Shown: piece by piece, positions 1 through 6,615 of the stretch
Numbering within the stretch: the stretch's first letter is position 1
Layout of the letters: each line of letters begins with the position of its first letter
Assembly: GCA_049670425.1 (NCBI GenBank)
Contig: JBATTG010000193.1
Span: 1 to 13,100 of the forward strand
Reading direction: 5' to 3'
DNA length: 13,100 bases
Source: Proteocatella sp049670425
GTDB taxonomy: Bacteria; Bacillota; Clostridia; Peptostreptococcales; Filifactoraceae
Notes under the pieces: generated by a model
Seen by the model: only the letters and a program-made list of their open reading frames with translations
Databases searched by the model: none
What the model was told of the DNA's origin: nothing
Translations under genes and position numbers: made by a program

Positions 1-180
1 GAAAATAGCACCTTTATTTTCCACAAAATATTTTCCCCCAAGTTGCAAATTCAACTTTTGTTTTAAATCGATTTTTTCAAAATTGTATTTTTGAAGATAT
101 TCTTTAGCAAAATCGACTACATGGTAGATATATTTTGCATTGTCTAGAAAATCAAACAGCTCATATGTTTTTTTCTTCAT
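1..180 (-). CDS. M18 family aminopeptidase, N-terminal fragment (runs off the window)
   Basis: Partial gene: the first 60 codons are present and the rest lies beyond position 1. The protein opens with MKKKTYELFDFLDNAKYIYH and continues to a segment reading LNLQLGGKYFVENKGAIF. This matches the N-terminus of M18 (aspartyl) aminopeptidases, which have a helix like 'LLDFLDASPTPFHAV', a conserved His (here His20), then 'W-L-x-GGKYFVxRN-S'. M18 enzymes are cytoplasmic dinuclear-zinc exopeptidases that remove N-terminal, often acidic, residues from peptides. The metal ligands lie further downstream and cannot be checked here. The ATG is chosen because GAGGT sits 8 bases upstream and the family alignment begins here. 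It starts 17 bases after the pcrA stop, so the two genes are probably co-transcribed. The family call is from pattern recognition of a short fragment. Confidence 0.8.
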   Translation of the reverse strand, partial: MKKKTYELFDFLDNAKYIYHVVDFAKEYLQKYNFEKIDLKQKLNLQLGGKYFVENKGAIF

Positions 181-197
181 ATTTTCATACCTCGATT

Positions 198-2372
198 TTA
201 TATTTTTTCCAGCTTCACGATGCTGATATCTATCTTCTTAAGTCCAATACCCTCGAATACAATGGTATATGTCGTATTATTTTTTGCTACAATTTTACCT
301 GTACCGAATGTAGGGTGTTTTATCTGAGATGCCATTGGAAAATCAACATTTACATTACTTGCAGCAGCATGCATCTCTGGTTTCTCAAGTCTGTATTTCT
401 CTTTATATTTATTGTATAGCGAATAACCTTCAAACTCCCTTGTTCTGCTGGATTCGACCTTTCCATTTAACAGTTTCTGGGGGATGTCCTCCATAAATCG
501 GGAAGATCTTTGATTTGTAGTTTTTCCAAATATGGTTCTTTCTATGGCGTAGGTAAGATAAAGCAATTCCTCTGCTCTTGTCATTCCCACATAACAAAGT
601 CGCCTTTCTTCTTCAAGCTGGCTCTCGTTTATAAGTGAGCGACTTATTGGAAATACGCCTTCTTCCATTCCCACCATAAACACAACGGGAAACTCCAGAC
701 CCTTTGCACTATGAATAGTCATCAGACTTACTATATCGTCACTGTCGACCATATTGTCAATATCTGTGCTCAATGATATCTCTGTAAGGAAATCTTGCAG
801 TTTCTTTTCACTATTATTCTTTTCATATTCTTCTGCTACAGCTTTGAATTCTTTTATATTATCTACTCTAGTCTGATACTCGATTTCGCCTTCACTCTCA
901 AATTCTGACATGTAGTTGGTATTTTCTACTACTTTTTCAATAAGTTCTGATATCGAAATTATCTCAGACATGCTCTTGAAAGAATTTATCATAATTATGA
1001 AGTTTCTAATTGTATTTTTTGCTCTTGATGAAAAATCCATGGAATCAAATTCAATCATGGCGCTGTAGATAGCTTCGCCTGTCAGATCCGCCTTTTCCTG
1101 CATTTTTTCTATCGAACGCGCCCCTATGCCTCTTTTGGGTACATTTATTATTCTCTTTAGCGCTATATTATCTGCCGGATTGCTTACAATTTTAAGATAT
1201 GCCAGAATGTCTTTAATCTCTTTTCTATCATAGAATTTTAAGCCTCCATATATGTTGTATGGAATATTTTTCTTAATAAGATTTTCCTCTATTAGCCTTG
1301 ATTGAACATTAGTCCTGTACAGTATTGCCATATCGCTGAATTTATATTTACCTAAATTAGATAATTTATTAATTTCATGGGCCACAAAAACAGCCTCGTC
1401 CCGGTCACTGTAGTTTCTCTTTATTTCTACTTTTACATCACTGTTTTTATCCGTCCAAAGCTTCTTGCTTTTTCTTCCAATATTTTTTTCTATTATTGAA
1501 TTTGCTGCATTTAAGATCATATCTGTAGATCTGTAGTTTCTTTCAAGCTTTATAACTTTGGAATCACTGTAATCTTTTTCAAATTCCAGTATGTTCCTTA
1601 TGTCAGCGCCTCTCCAGCCATATATGGACTGGTCATCATCACCTACAACGCATAGATTTCTATTTTTTTGTGCAAGAAGATTTATAAGGATATATTGGGC
1701 GTGGTTTGAATCCTGATACTCATCTACCAGTATATGTTTGAATTTATTCTGATAAAAATCCAATATATCTTTATTTTCCTTCAGCAATTTTATGGTAAGT
1801 ACAATTATATCATCAAAGTCTACGGCATTGCTCTTCTTCAATTTTTTCTGATATAAACGGTATACTTTTGCGACAAATTTTGTTTTTACATCGATTGCAT
1901 ATTTCTCTTCGTATTTATCCGGTGTTACCAGCTCATCTTTAGCCTTTGATATCATTGATGAAAAGAAAGATGGCTTCATCGTATCTGAAAGCACATTCGC
2001 TTCTTTCATGCACTCTTTGATAAGTGTGCCCTGGTCATAACTGTCATATATTACAAAGTTGCTTGTATAACCGATTTTCTCAATATCTCTTCTTAATATT
2101 CTAAGACACATGGAATGGAACGTTCCTATCCACATGCTGTTTACATCATTTTCTATTAAAACTCCCAGTCTGTTTCTCATTTCCTTGGCAGCTTTATTTG
2201 TAAATGTAAGTGCTAATATTTCACTTGGGAAAATACCTTTTTCTATCAAATTGGCTATTCTGTAGGTTATTACTCTTGTTTTTCCAGAGCCTGCCCCTGC
2301 CAATATTTGCAGTGGTCCATCCAAAGTTTCTACTGCTTTTCGCTGTTCTTCATTTAATAATTCTAAGTTCAT
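198..2372 (-). CDS. pcrA: ATP-dependent DNA helicase PcrA/UvrD (superfamily 1A)
   Basis: A 724-residue 3'-5' DNA helicase acting in nucleotide excision repair, rolling-circle replication and removal of RecA or stalled RNA polymerase. The SF1A motifs are intact and in order: Walker A AGAGSGKT (25-32), motif Ia LTFTNKAA (55-62), Walker B DEYQD (217-221), motif III GDDDQSIYGWRGA (244-256), motif IV LERNYRST (276-283), motif V TIHSAKGLEFPVVF (552-565) and motif VI EERRLCYVGMTRAEE (588-602). The C-terminal 45 residues (HPTFGTGKIV at 686-695) match the Tudor-like domain of PcrA that contacts RNA polymerase; this and the overall length argue for PcrA rather than Rep or RecB. The ATG at 2372 has GGGAGG four bases upstream. 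The gene follows the nitroreductase gene with a hairpin terminator in between, and the M18 gene starts 17 bases after its stop. Confidence 0.96.
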   Translation of the reverse strand: MNLELLNEEQRKAVETLDGPLQILAGAGSGKTRVITYRIANLIEKGIFPSEILALTFTNKAAKEMRNRLGVLIENDVNSMWIGTFHSMCLRILRRDIEKIGYTSNFVIYDSYDQGTLIKECMKEANVLSDTMKPSFFSSMISKAKDELVTPDKYEEKYAIDVKTKFVAKVYRLYQKKLKKSNAVDFDDIIVLTIKLLKENKDILDFYQNKFKHILVDEYQDSNHAQYILINLLAQKNRNLCVVGDDDQSIYGWRGADIRNILEFEKDYSDSKVIKLERNYRSTDMILNAANSIIEKNIGRKSKKLWTDKNSDVKVEIKRNYSDRDEAVFVAHEINKLSNLGKYKFSDMAILYRTNVQSRLIEENLIKKNIPYNIYGGLKFYDRKEIKDILAYLKIVSNPADNIALKRIINVPKRGIGARSIEKMQEKADLTGEAIYSAMIEFDSMDFSSRAKNTIRNFIIMINSFKSMSEIISISELIEKVVENTNYMSEFESEGEIEYQTRVDNIKEFKAVAEEYEKNNSEKKLQDFLTEISLSTDIDNMVDSDDIVSLMTIHSAKGLEFPVVFMVGMEEGVFPISRSLINESQLEEERRLCYVGMTRAEELLYLTYAIERTIFGKTTNQRSSRFMEDIPQKLLNGKVESSRTREFEGYSLYNKYKEKYRLEKPEMHAAASNVNVDFPMASQIKHPTFGTGKIVAKNNTTYTIVFEGIGLKKIDISIVKLEKI

Positions 2373-2388
2373 AATACCTCCCGTACAG

Positions 2389-2410
2389 AAAAAGGGACCG
2401 TAGTCCCTTT
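2389..2410 (-). terminator. Hairpin with cUACGg tetraloop and U-tract between the nitroreductase gene and pcrA
   Basis: Read on the minus strand, this is a perfect 8-bp stem (AAAGGGAC / GTCCCTTT) closed by UACG with a C-G closing pair, which is a UNCG-class extra-stable tetraloop. The 3' arm runs into a TTTTT tract. It begins four bases after the nitroreductase stop codon and ends about 16 bases before the pcrA start codon, just ahead of the pcrA ribosome binding site. It has the form of an intrinsic terminator for the upstream operon. No room remains between it and pcrA for a promoter, so pcrA must be reached by read-through or from a promoter inside or upstream of the nitroreductase gene. 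Confidence 0.8.
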
Positions 2411-2414
2411 ACAT

Positions 2415-3221
2415 TTAAAAGAAGAATTTTAATTTTATTTCTTGATTCTCTGGTATTTTCATCTCATCTGCATCCTCGCAAGGTTGCATTTTTATATCAA
2501 AACCTTTTGTTTGTGCGGCTTTTACAAAAAATAATGCTATTATTCCAGCTTCAAGATCCAGATCACTTTCTTTGCTCTTCTCCATCAAAAGATATACTTC
2601 TTTATCGGTAACAACAAAACTCCATGGTTGTTTATTTCCCCAAGATGGTGCAAACTTCGCAAGATAGAATACTTCTTCCATTCCCATCTGAGCCAACTTT
2701 TCCCATGTTATTGAATTTCCAAAGCTTCCTTCATAAACAAATTCTACAGCACCTTTTCGTTCTGCTTTCTTGTCTGTATTTCTTTTAAATACTCCCTCAT
2801 ATTCATATCCAACACCTAGACATGATATAAGTGTTTCTTCACCTTCCAAGTTAAGCAGGTCGTTGTAGTCAACTCCACCTGTTGCAGATATCCAGCAGCT
2901 TGCCAGCTCATTATCTTCCAGTTTGAATCTGATCCACTCTGTAAGATATCCACCCTTAAATTTCGTTTTCTTATCATTTTTTCCAAACAAAAGAATATAT
3001 TTTGGTGCTTTGATAAGTTTTCCAAAATATCCTATTTTTCCATTATAGTTTTCGAAAAAGCTTTCGCCATCTTCAATTATTGAAAATCTCAAATCACTGT
3101 TGTTCAGGTTGTCTGTAGTTTCAGCCTCTTTCACAATAAGTGAAAGCAGGTTTGAATCAACAGCTTGTTTTTTGAATTCTCTCACGGATTTGATTTCTGT
3201 CATTATTTTTTCGTAATTCAT
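2415..3221 (-). CDS. Nitroreductase-fold flavoprotein, TM1586 type
   Basis: A 268-residue cytoplasmic protein that looks like a 'putative TM nitroreductase' (TM1586 family, Pfam TM1586_NiRdase). The N-terminal SVREF at 12-16 resembles the FMN-phosphate-binding 'RRSxRxF' segment of nitroreductases. The second half carries AKFAPSWGNKQPWSFVV (188-204), the family 'APS-xxNxQPWxF' segment, followed by a helix LDLEAGIIALFF (221-232). In this family both nitroreductase elements sit in one chain as an internally duplicated unit, while classical nitroreductases are homodimers of about 200 residues. The likely role is FMN-dependent NAD(P)H oxidoreduction; the substrate is unknown. The ATG is supported by GGGAGG eight bases upstream. 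An 89-base gap separates it from ptsH, the widest gap in the array, and a strong terminator follows its stop. The fold assignment is good; the reaction is inferred only. Confidence 0.75.
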   Translation of the reverse strand: MNYEKIMTEIKSVREFKKQAVDSNLLSLIVKEAETTDNLNNSDLRFSIIEDGESFFENYNGKIGYFGKLIKAPKYILLFGKNDKKTKFKGGYLTEWIRFKLEDNELASCWISATGGVDYNDLLNLEGEETLISCLGVGYEYEGVFKRNTDKKAERKGAVEFVYEGSFGNSITWEKLAQMGMEEVFYLAKFAPSWGNKQPWSFVVTDKEVYLLMEKSKESDLDLEAGIIALFFVKAAQTKGFDIKMQPCEDADEMKIPENQEIKLKFFF

Positions 3222-3310
3222 AAATATTCCTCCCTAATATATCAGTAAATTAATAAACTCAATGCTTTTCTTACCTTTTACATACCCTAAATCTGTTATA
3301 TGGTGTTTCT

Positions 3311-3568
3311 TTAATAATCATTTTCTATAAACTTTACCAATTCATTAACTGCATTCTCTTCATCCATACCCATTGCATAAACAGCTACCTCACTGTCTTT
3401 TGGTATTGCTGACGCAAGTAACCCCACAACACTTTTTGCATTTATAGGTCTTTCCTTATATTCAAGAAATATTGTAGATTTATAATTAGCTGCTATCTTT
3501 ACAAATTCTGATACCGATCTTGCATGAAGCCCAATCTCATTAACTATTTTGGTTTTTACTCTATACAT
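3311..3568 (-). CDS. ptsH: HPr-family phosphocarrier protein
   Basis: At 85 residues it has the usual HPr length. His15 lies in GLHAR (13-17), the site phosphorylated by enzyme I in the sugar phosphotransferase system, and Ser46 lies in NAKSVVG (43-49), the site phosphorylated by HPr kinase in Bacillota, where HPr-Ser-P is the CcpA corepressor. Both are at canonical positions without any gap. The normally near-invariant Pro18 after Arg17 is Ser here (HARSVSEF). No enzyme I gene (ptsI) adjoins it; its neighbours are asnA upstream (gap 21 bases) and a flavoprotein gene downstream. AAGGGG lies about six bases before the ATG. Since His15 is kept it is not a Crh-like protein, but the P18S change and the lack of ptsI leave open whether it serves sugar transport or mainly regulation. 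Confidence 0.85.
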   Translation of the reverse strand: MYRVKTKIVNEIGLHARSVSEFVKIAANYKSTIFLEYKERPINAKSVVGLLASAIPKDSEVAVYAMGMDEENAVNELVKFIENDY

Positions 3569-3589
3569 TTCTACCCCTTGACCTTTTTT

Positions 3590-4603
3590 TTAAAGTAAGT
3601 TTATTCCATTTTTTTCACATTCACTTATCATTTCGTCATCCCAAACCGACGCTTGGACTTCACCGATATGAGCTTTTTGAAGAAAGAACATGCATATTCT
3701 TGATTGCCCGATTCCACCACCGATTGTGAAAGGAACGTTCTCTTCAATTATACTCTTTTGAAAATCAAATTCAAGCTTATTTTCCTGATTTCTGATTTTG
3801 CATTGTTCCTTCAGTGCCTGTGCATCAACTCTTATGCCCATTGAAGAAAGTTCAAGAGCTATGTCCAGTACTGGATAATAGAATATTATATCTCCATTTA
3901 GGTTCCAGTCATCGTAATCGGCTGCTCTTCCATCATGAGCCTCACCGTTTGAAAGCTTGCATCCAATTTGCATAATGAATACTGCTTTATGTTCTTTAGC
4001 AATTTCATATTCTCTTTCTTTTGCAGTCTTATCAGGGTACATCTCTAACAGTTCTTGTGATGTTATAAAATGTATTTGATCTGGAAGTTCAGTTTTTATC
4101 TCAGGGAATTCATAGTTCATCTGATGAGCTGTAATTTTGAATACTTCGTATATATCCGTTACTACTGACTTTAGAGTATCCAGGTTTCTGTCGATTTTAT
4201 CTATAACTTTTTCCCAGTCCCACTGATCTACATAGATAGAATGTATATTATCTAGCTCTTCATCTCTTCTGATAGCATTCATATCTGTGTAAAGGCCTTT
4301 TCCAACTTCAAATCCATATTTTGAAAGAGCCATTCTTTTCCATTTTGCAAGTGACTGAACAATTTCTACATCATGGCCAGTTTCAAGCATATCAAAGCCA
4401 ACAGGTCTTTCTGTCCCGTTAAGATCATCATTCAAACCTGTAGATTTTTTTACAAACAAAGGTGCTGATACTCTCGTAAGATTCAGTTTTTTTGAAAGTT
4501 CTTTTTCGAATTTGTCTTTCAGTGTTTTAATTGCAATTTCAGTTTCCATGATATCCAGCTTGCTTCTATATCCTTTTGGAATTATTAGTTGTTCAAGTCC
4601 CAT
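3590..4603 (-). CDS. asnA: Aspartate--ammonia ligase (asparagine synthetase A)
   Basis: A 337-residue cytoplasmic enzyme making asparagine from aspartate, ammonia and ATP (to AMP and PPi). It is built on a class II aminoacyl-tRNA-synthetase-like fold and is unrelated to glutamine-dependent AsnB. Family landmarks run throughout: SLAKWKR (84-90), GKGLYTDMNAIRRDE (101-115), HSIYVDQWDWEKV (121-133), LPDQIHFITSQELL (173-186), CKLSNGEAHDGRAADYDDW (215-233), LNGDI (235-239), ELSSMGIRVD (251-260) and the C-terminal GGGIGQSR (295-302). Length matches the usual 330 or so. The start is fixed by AAGGAG eight bases upstream, which overlaps the stop codon of rng, so asnA is tightly coupled to rng. No T-box leader or AsnC-type regulator gene is visible, and its placement after rng is unusual. 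Confidence 0.96.
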   Translation of the reverse strand: MGLEQLIIPKGYRSKLDIMETEIAIKTLKDKFEKELSKKLNLTRVSAPLFVKKSTGLNDDLNGTERPVGFDMLETGHDVEIVQSLAKWKRMALSKYGFEVGKGLYTDMNAIRRDEELDNIHSIYVDQWDWEKVIDKIDRNLDTLKSVVTDIYEVFKITAHQMNYEFPEIKTELPDQIHFITSQELLEMYPDKTAKEREYEIAKEHKAVFIMQIGCKLSNGEAHDGRAADYDDWNLNGDIIFYYPVLDIALELSSMGIRVDAQALKEQCKIRNQENKLEFDFQKSIIEENVPFTIGGGIGQSRICMFFLQKAHIGEVQASVWDDEMISECEKNGINLL

Positions 4604-4615
4604 TTTGTGGTCTCC

Positions 4616-5947
4616 TTAATTTTGTATAATTTTTATATTATTTAAAATATCGTTAGATTTTAAATATACTAATTCACAATCATGCTCTTTGGCTATTTCT
4701 TTTAAAACATCAATCAAATGTTCATATCTGTTTTCTGGAATAAATACTGAGTAAGATTTCTTTAGCTGGTTTGATAAAATACTTTTGAGTTGGATTTCAA
4801 AATCATCCAAAATAAATGCATTGCTGTTTGTTCTTCCACTGCCATTACAAGTTTCACATTTTTGAGTAAGTTTTTCAACAATACTGATGCTTGTTTTTTG
4901 GCGTATTATTTCCAATAAGTTGTTTTTCGTTATTTTTGATGCCTTTATAGCTTTGCCATGATTTTTTATAGATGATGATACGTGATCATTAAGCTTTGTT
5001 CGAGTTTCAAGTGATGTATTTATCAGGTCAATAATTATTATACCGCCCATGTTCATCAGTTTAATGATTTCTAAAGTTTTACTTATGGCACTCTTATTTA
5101 TTTCATATATCTGCGCTTCGTTAAGTTTGTTGTTATCTATATATCCTGAATCGACATCTACAACTGTCATTGCCTCTGTTTTTTCGATGGACAGATTAAA
5201 ACCGTCAAATTTAAAATAATTCTGAATAAGTTTCTCTAGATTTATTCCGTTATGGTTGAAACAAAAGTTTTCAACCATTTTTAATTCTACATTTTTTTTG
5301 AAATACTTAATTTTATTAGTTTTATAATAAGTCTGATTATTTGTAACCACTTCTTTTACATTGTATTTATATATCAATTCTTCTATCCGCAAGTCTGAAT
5401 CGTCCTGAGAAAATGCAAGACCAATTTGAGTCTGTCCAGCCATTTGAGAATATTTTTGAGACAACTCGCTTATTTCTTTCGAAACAGCTTCGAATGTAGC
5501 TTCAAATGCCTTGGTTCTTAATATCATACCAGTCCCTTTATGGGTTTGGGTTATTTTATCCAATAATTCCAACGAATCCTCACTATTTATTTTTTTAGGA
5601 ATTTTAATTTCATTCTCGTTTGGAAGAAGAACGACGTAGTTGCCTTTGATGGTAATATCCGTACTAAGTTTGGCTTTTTTCAGTTCATTGCCTTCTTTTG
5701 CCACCTGTACTAATATTTTTTGGCCCTTGAGTAGTTTTTCTTCTTTTAACGGAAGAAATCCGACGCCGACCCCTATATTGATAAATGCTGCATTAAGACC
5801 TTTTACCACATTTTGAACTTCTCCATAAAATATATCATCGAGTTTTATTGATTCGTCTTTTTCAATTATCTCCAAATATATAAGTTCCTTTTTATTGACA
5901 ACTGCATATTTTTGAAAAAAACGGCCTTCTTCTATGACTAATTTCAT
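4616..5947 (-). CDS. rng: Ribonuclease E/G family endoribonuclease
   Basis: A 443-residue single-strand endoribonuclease of the RNase E/G family, involved in rRNA maturation and mRNA decay. The order is: N-terminal part with S1-like insertion (YGEVQNVVKGLNAAFINIG 41-59, GFLPLKE 63-69), 5'-sensor segment GMILRT (140-145, with the Arg-Thr pair that reads a 5' monophosphate in E. coli RNase E), DNase I-like catalytic part with VVDVDSG (262-268) and GGIIIIDLI (301-309), and a zinc-link CETC (364-367). The catalytic aspartates equivalent to E. coli D303 and D346 are D264 and D307; the intervening Asn305 is Asp266 here. There is no long C-terminal degradosome scaffold. A GTG two codons upstream (5953) is open, but AGGAG abuts it directly, while it sits five bases before the ATG at 5947, so the ATG is chosen. 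It follows the DUF2344 gene closely, as in many Clostridia. Confidence 0.92.
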   Translation of the reverse strand: MKLVIEEGRFFQKYAVVNKKELIYLEIIEKDESIKLDDIFYGEVQNVVKGLNAAFINIGVGVGFLPLKEEKLLKGQKILVQVAKEGNELKKAKLSTDITIKGNYVVLLPNENEIKIPKKINSEDSLELLDKITQTHKGTGMILRTKAFEATFEAVSKEISELSQKYSQMAGQTQIGLAFSQDDSDLRIEELIYKYNVKEVVTNNQTYYKTNKIKYFKKNVELKMVENFCFNHNGINLEKLIQNYFKFDGFNLSIEKTEAMTVVDVDSGYIDNNKLNEAQIYEINKSAISKTLEIIKLMNMGGIIIIDLINTSLETRTKLNDHVSSSIKNHGKAIKASKITKNNLLEIIRQKTSISIVEKLTQKCETCNGSGRTNSNAFILDDFEIQLKSILSNQLKKSYSVFIPENRYEHLIDVLKEIAKEHDCELVYLKSNDILNNIKIIQN

Positions 5948-5952
5948 AAACA

Positions 5953-5957
5953 CTCCT
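5953..5957 (-). promoter_or_regulatory. rng: Ribosome binding site deciding the rng start
   Basis: AGGAG on the minus strand, overlapping the TAG stop of the DUF2344 gene (TAGGAG). Its spacing is five bases to the ATG at 5947 and zero to the in-frame GTG at 5953, which excludes the longer form of the protein. The overlap with the upstream stop codon suggests translational coupling. Confidence 0.75.
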
Positions 5958-6615
5958 ATATTACAGTAAATTTATCTTCATCTAGCATCATTGCTGCCAG
6001 CTTCACTATTTTGTATGGCATAAGCTTCAGCTGGTAGTTTTCATTCAAAGCTTTAATCATCTCGGAAGGCTTTAGCGCTCCCTCTGAAGAATTTAAAAGG
6101 ACTGCTTTTATTACATTCTTCTCCGAGTTGATTTCAATAGAATAAATTTTTTCTCTTACATTAATATCTTTTATCTGCTTTTTCTTATTTTTCTTTTGAA
6201 TTATAAGTTCTTCTCTTTTAATAACATCCTCTATTATAGGCACAATAGCCTGCAGATTTTCTTCAAGATAGAATTCATATAGACTGTAGTTCATTATTTT
6301 GGTAAGCGCAATTGGCTTTTCCACTATTTTATACTCGACTATATCAATACCATCTGGCAGTGACTCATTCATATCTTTTAAAAAATGCTTTTCATCTTCA
6401 TCATTTTTAATATCTATGTCTATAAATTCTGTGTAGCTTTGTATTCCGAGGCTAAGTGCTGAAGAAAAACTTATTTTTGGATGAGGATGAAATCCCTCGC
6501 TATAAAAGACATCTATCCTGGATCTTCTTAATGCTCTTATGAATATTTTCAAAATATCAAGATGTGATATATAAGAAATATCCCCTATTTTTGTAAATTT
6601 ACATCTTAGAATCAT
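5956..6615 (-). CDS. DUF2344 / TIGR03936-family radical-SAM-linked protein
   Basis: A 219-residue protein of the family that accompanies, or is fused to the C-terminus of, TIGR03960 radical SAM proteins; the function is unknown. The N-terminus shows the family pattern: CKFTKIGDISYISHLDILK (4-22), RALRRS (26-31) and YSEGFHPHPKISFSSALSLG (36-55). The central part (about 130-170) is rich in lysine and glutamate. The frame is open for 13 more codons to 6654, but the family begins at MILRCKFTKIG. The ATG at 6615 shares one base with the radical SAM stop codon (TAATG) and has AAAGGG about nine bases upstream, so this shorter form is preferred. The stop-start overlap implies translational coupling and roughly equal synthesis of the pair. 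The family call is firm; the cellular role is not known to me. Confidence 0.9.
   Translation of the reverse strand: MILRCKFTKIGDISYISHLDILKIFIRALRRSRIDVFYSEGFHPHPKISFSSALSLGIQSYTEFIDIDIKNDEDEKHFLKDMNESLPDGIDIVEYKIVEKPIALTKIMNYSLYEFYLEENLQAIVPIIEDVIKREELIIQKKNKKKQIKDINVREKIYSIEINSEKNVIKAVLLNSSEGALKPSEMIKALNENYQLKLMPYKIVKLAAMMLDEDKFTVI

Noticed and set aside
135..419. Plus-strand open frame of 94 codons over the end of pcrA and the M18 start
   Set aside because: It lies antisense to two well-supported genes, has a composition expected of a reverse frame and resembles no family.
2816..3025. Minus-strand 69-codon frame inside the nitroreductase gene
   Set aside because: Out-of-frame shadow of a continuous, family-matching protein; nothing suggests a frameshift in the main gene.
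3222..3310. Possible extended -10 (TGATATATT) before the nitroreductase gene
   Set aside because: Transcription from it would begin within the ribosome binding site and give an essentially leaderless message; no good -35 at proper spacing and no convincing terminator in this 89-base gap.
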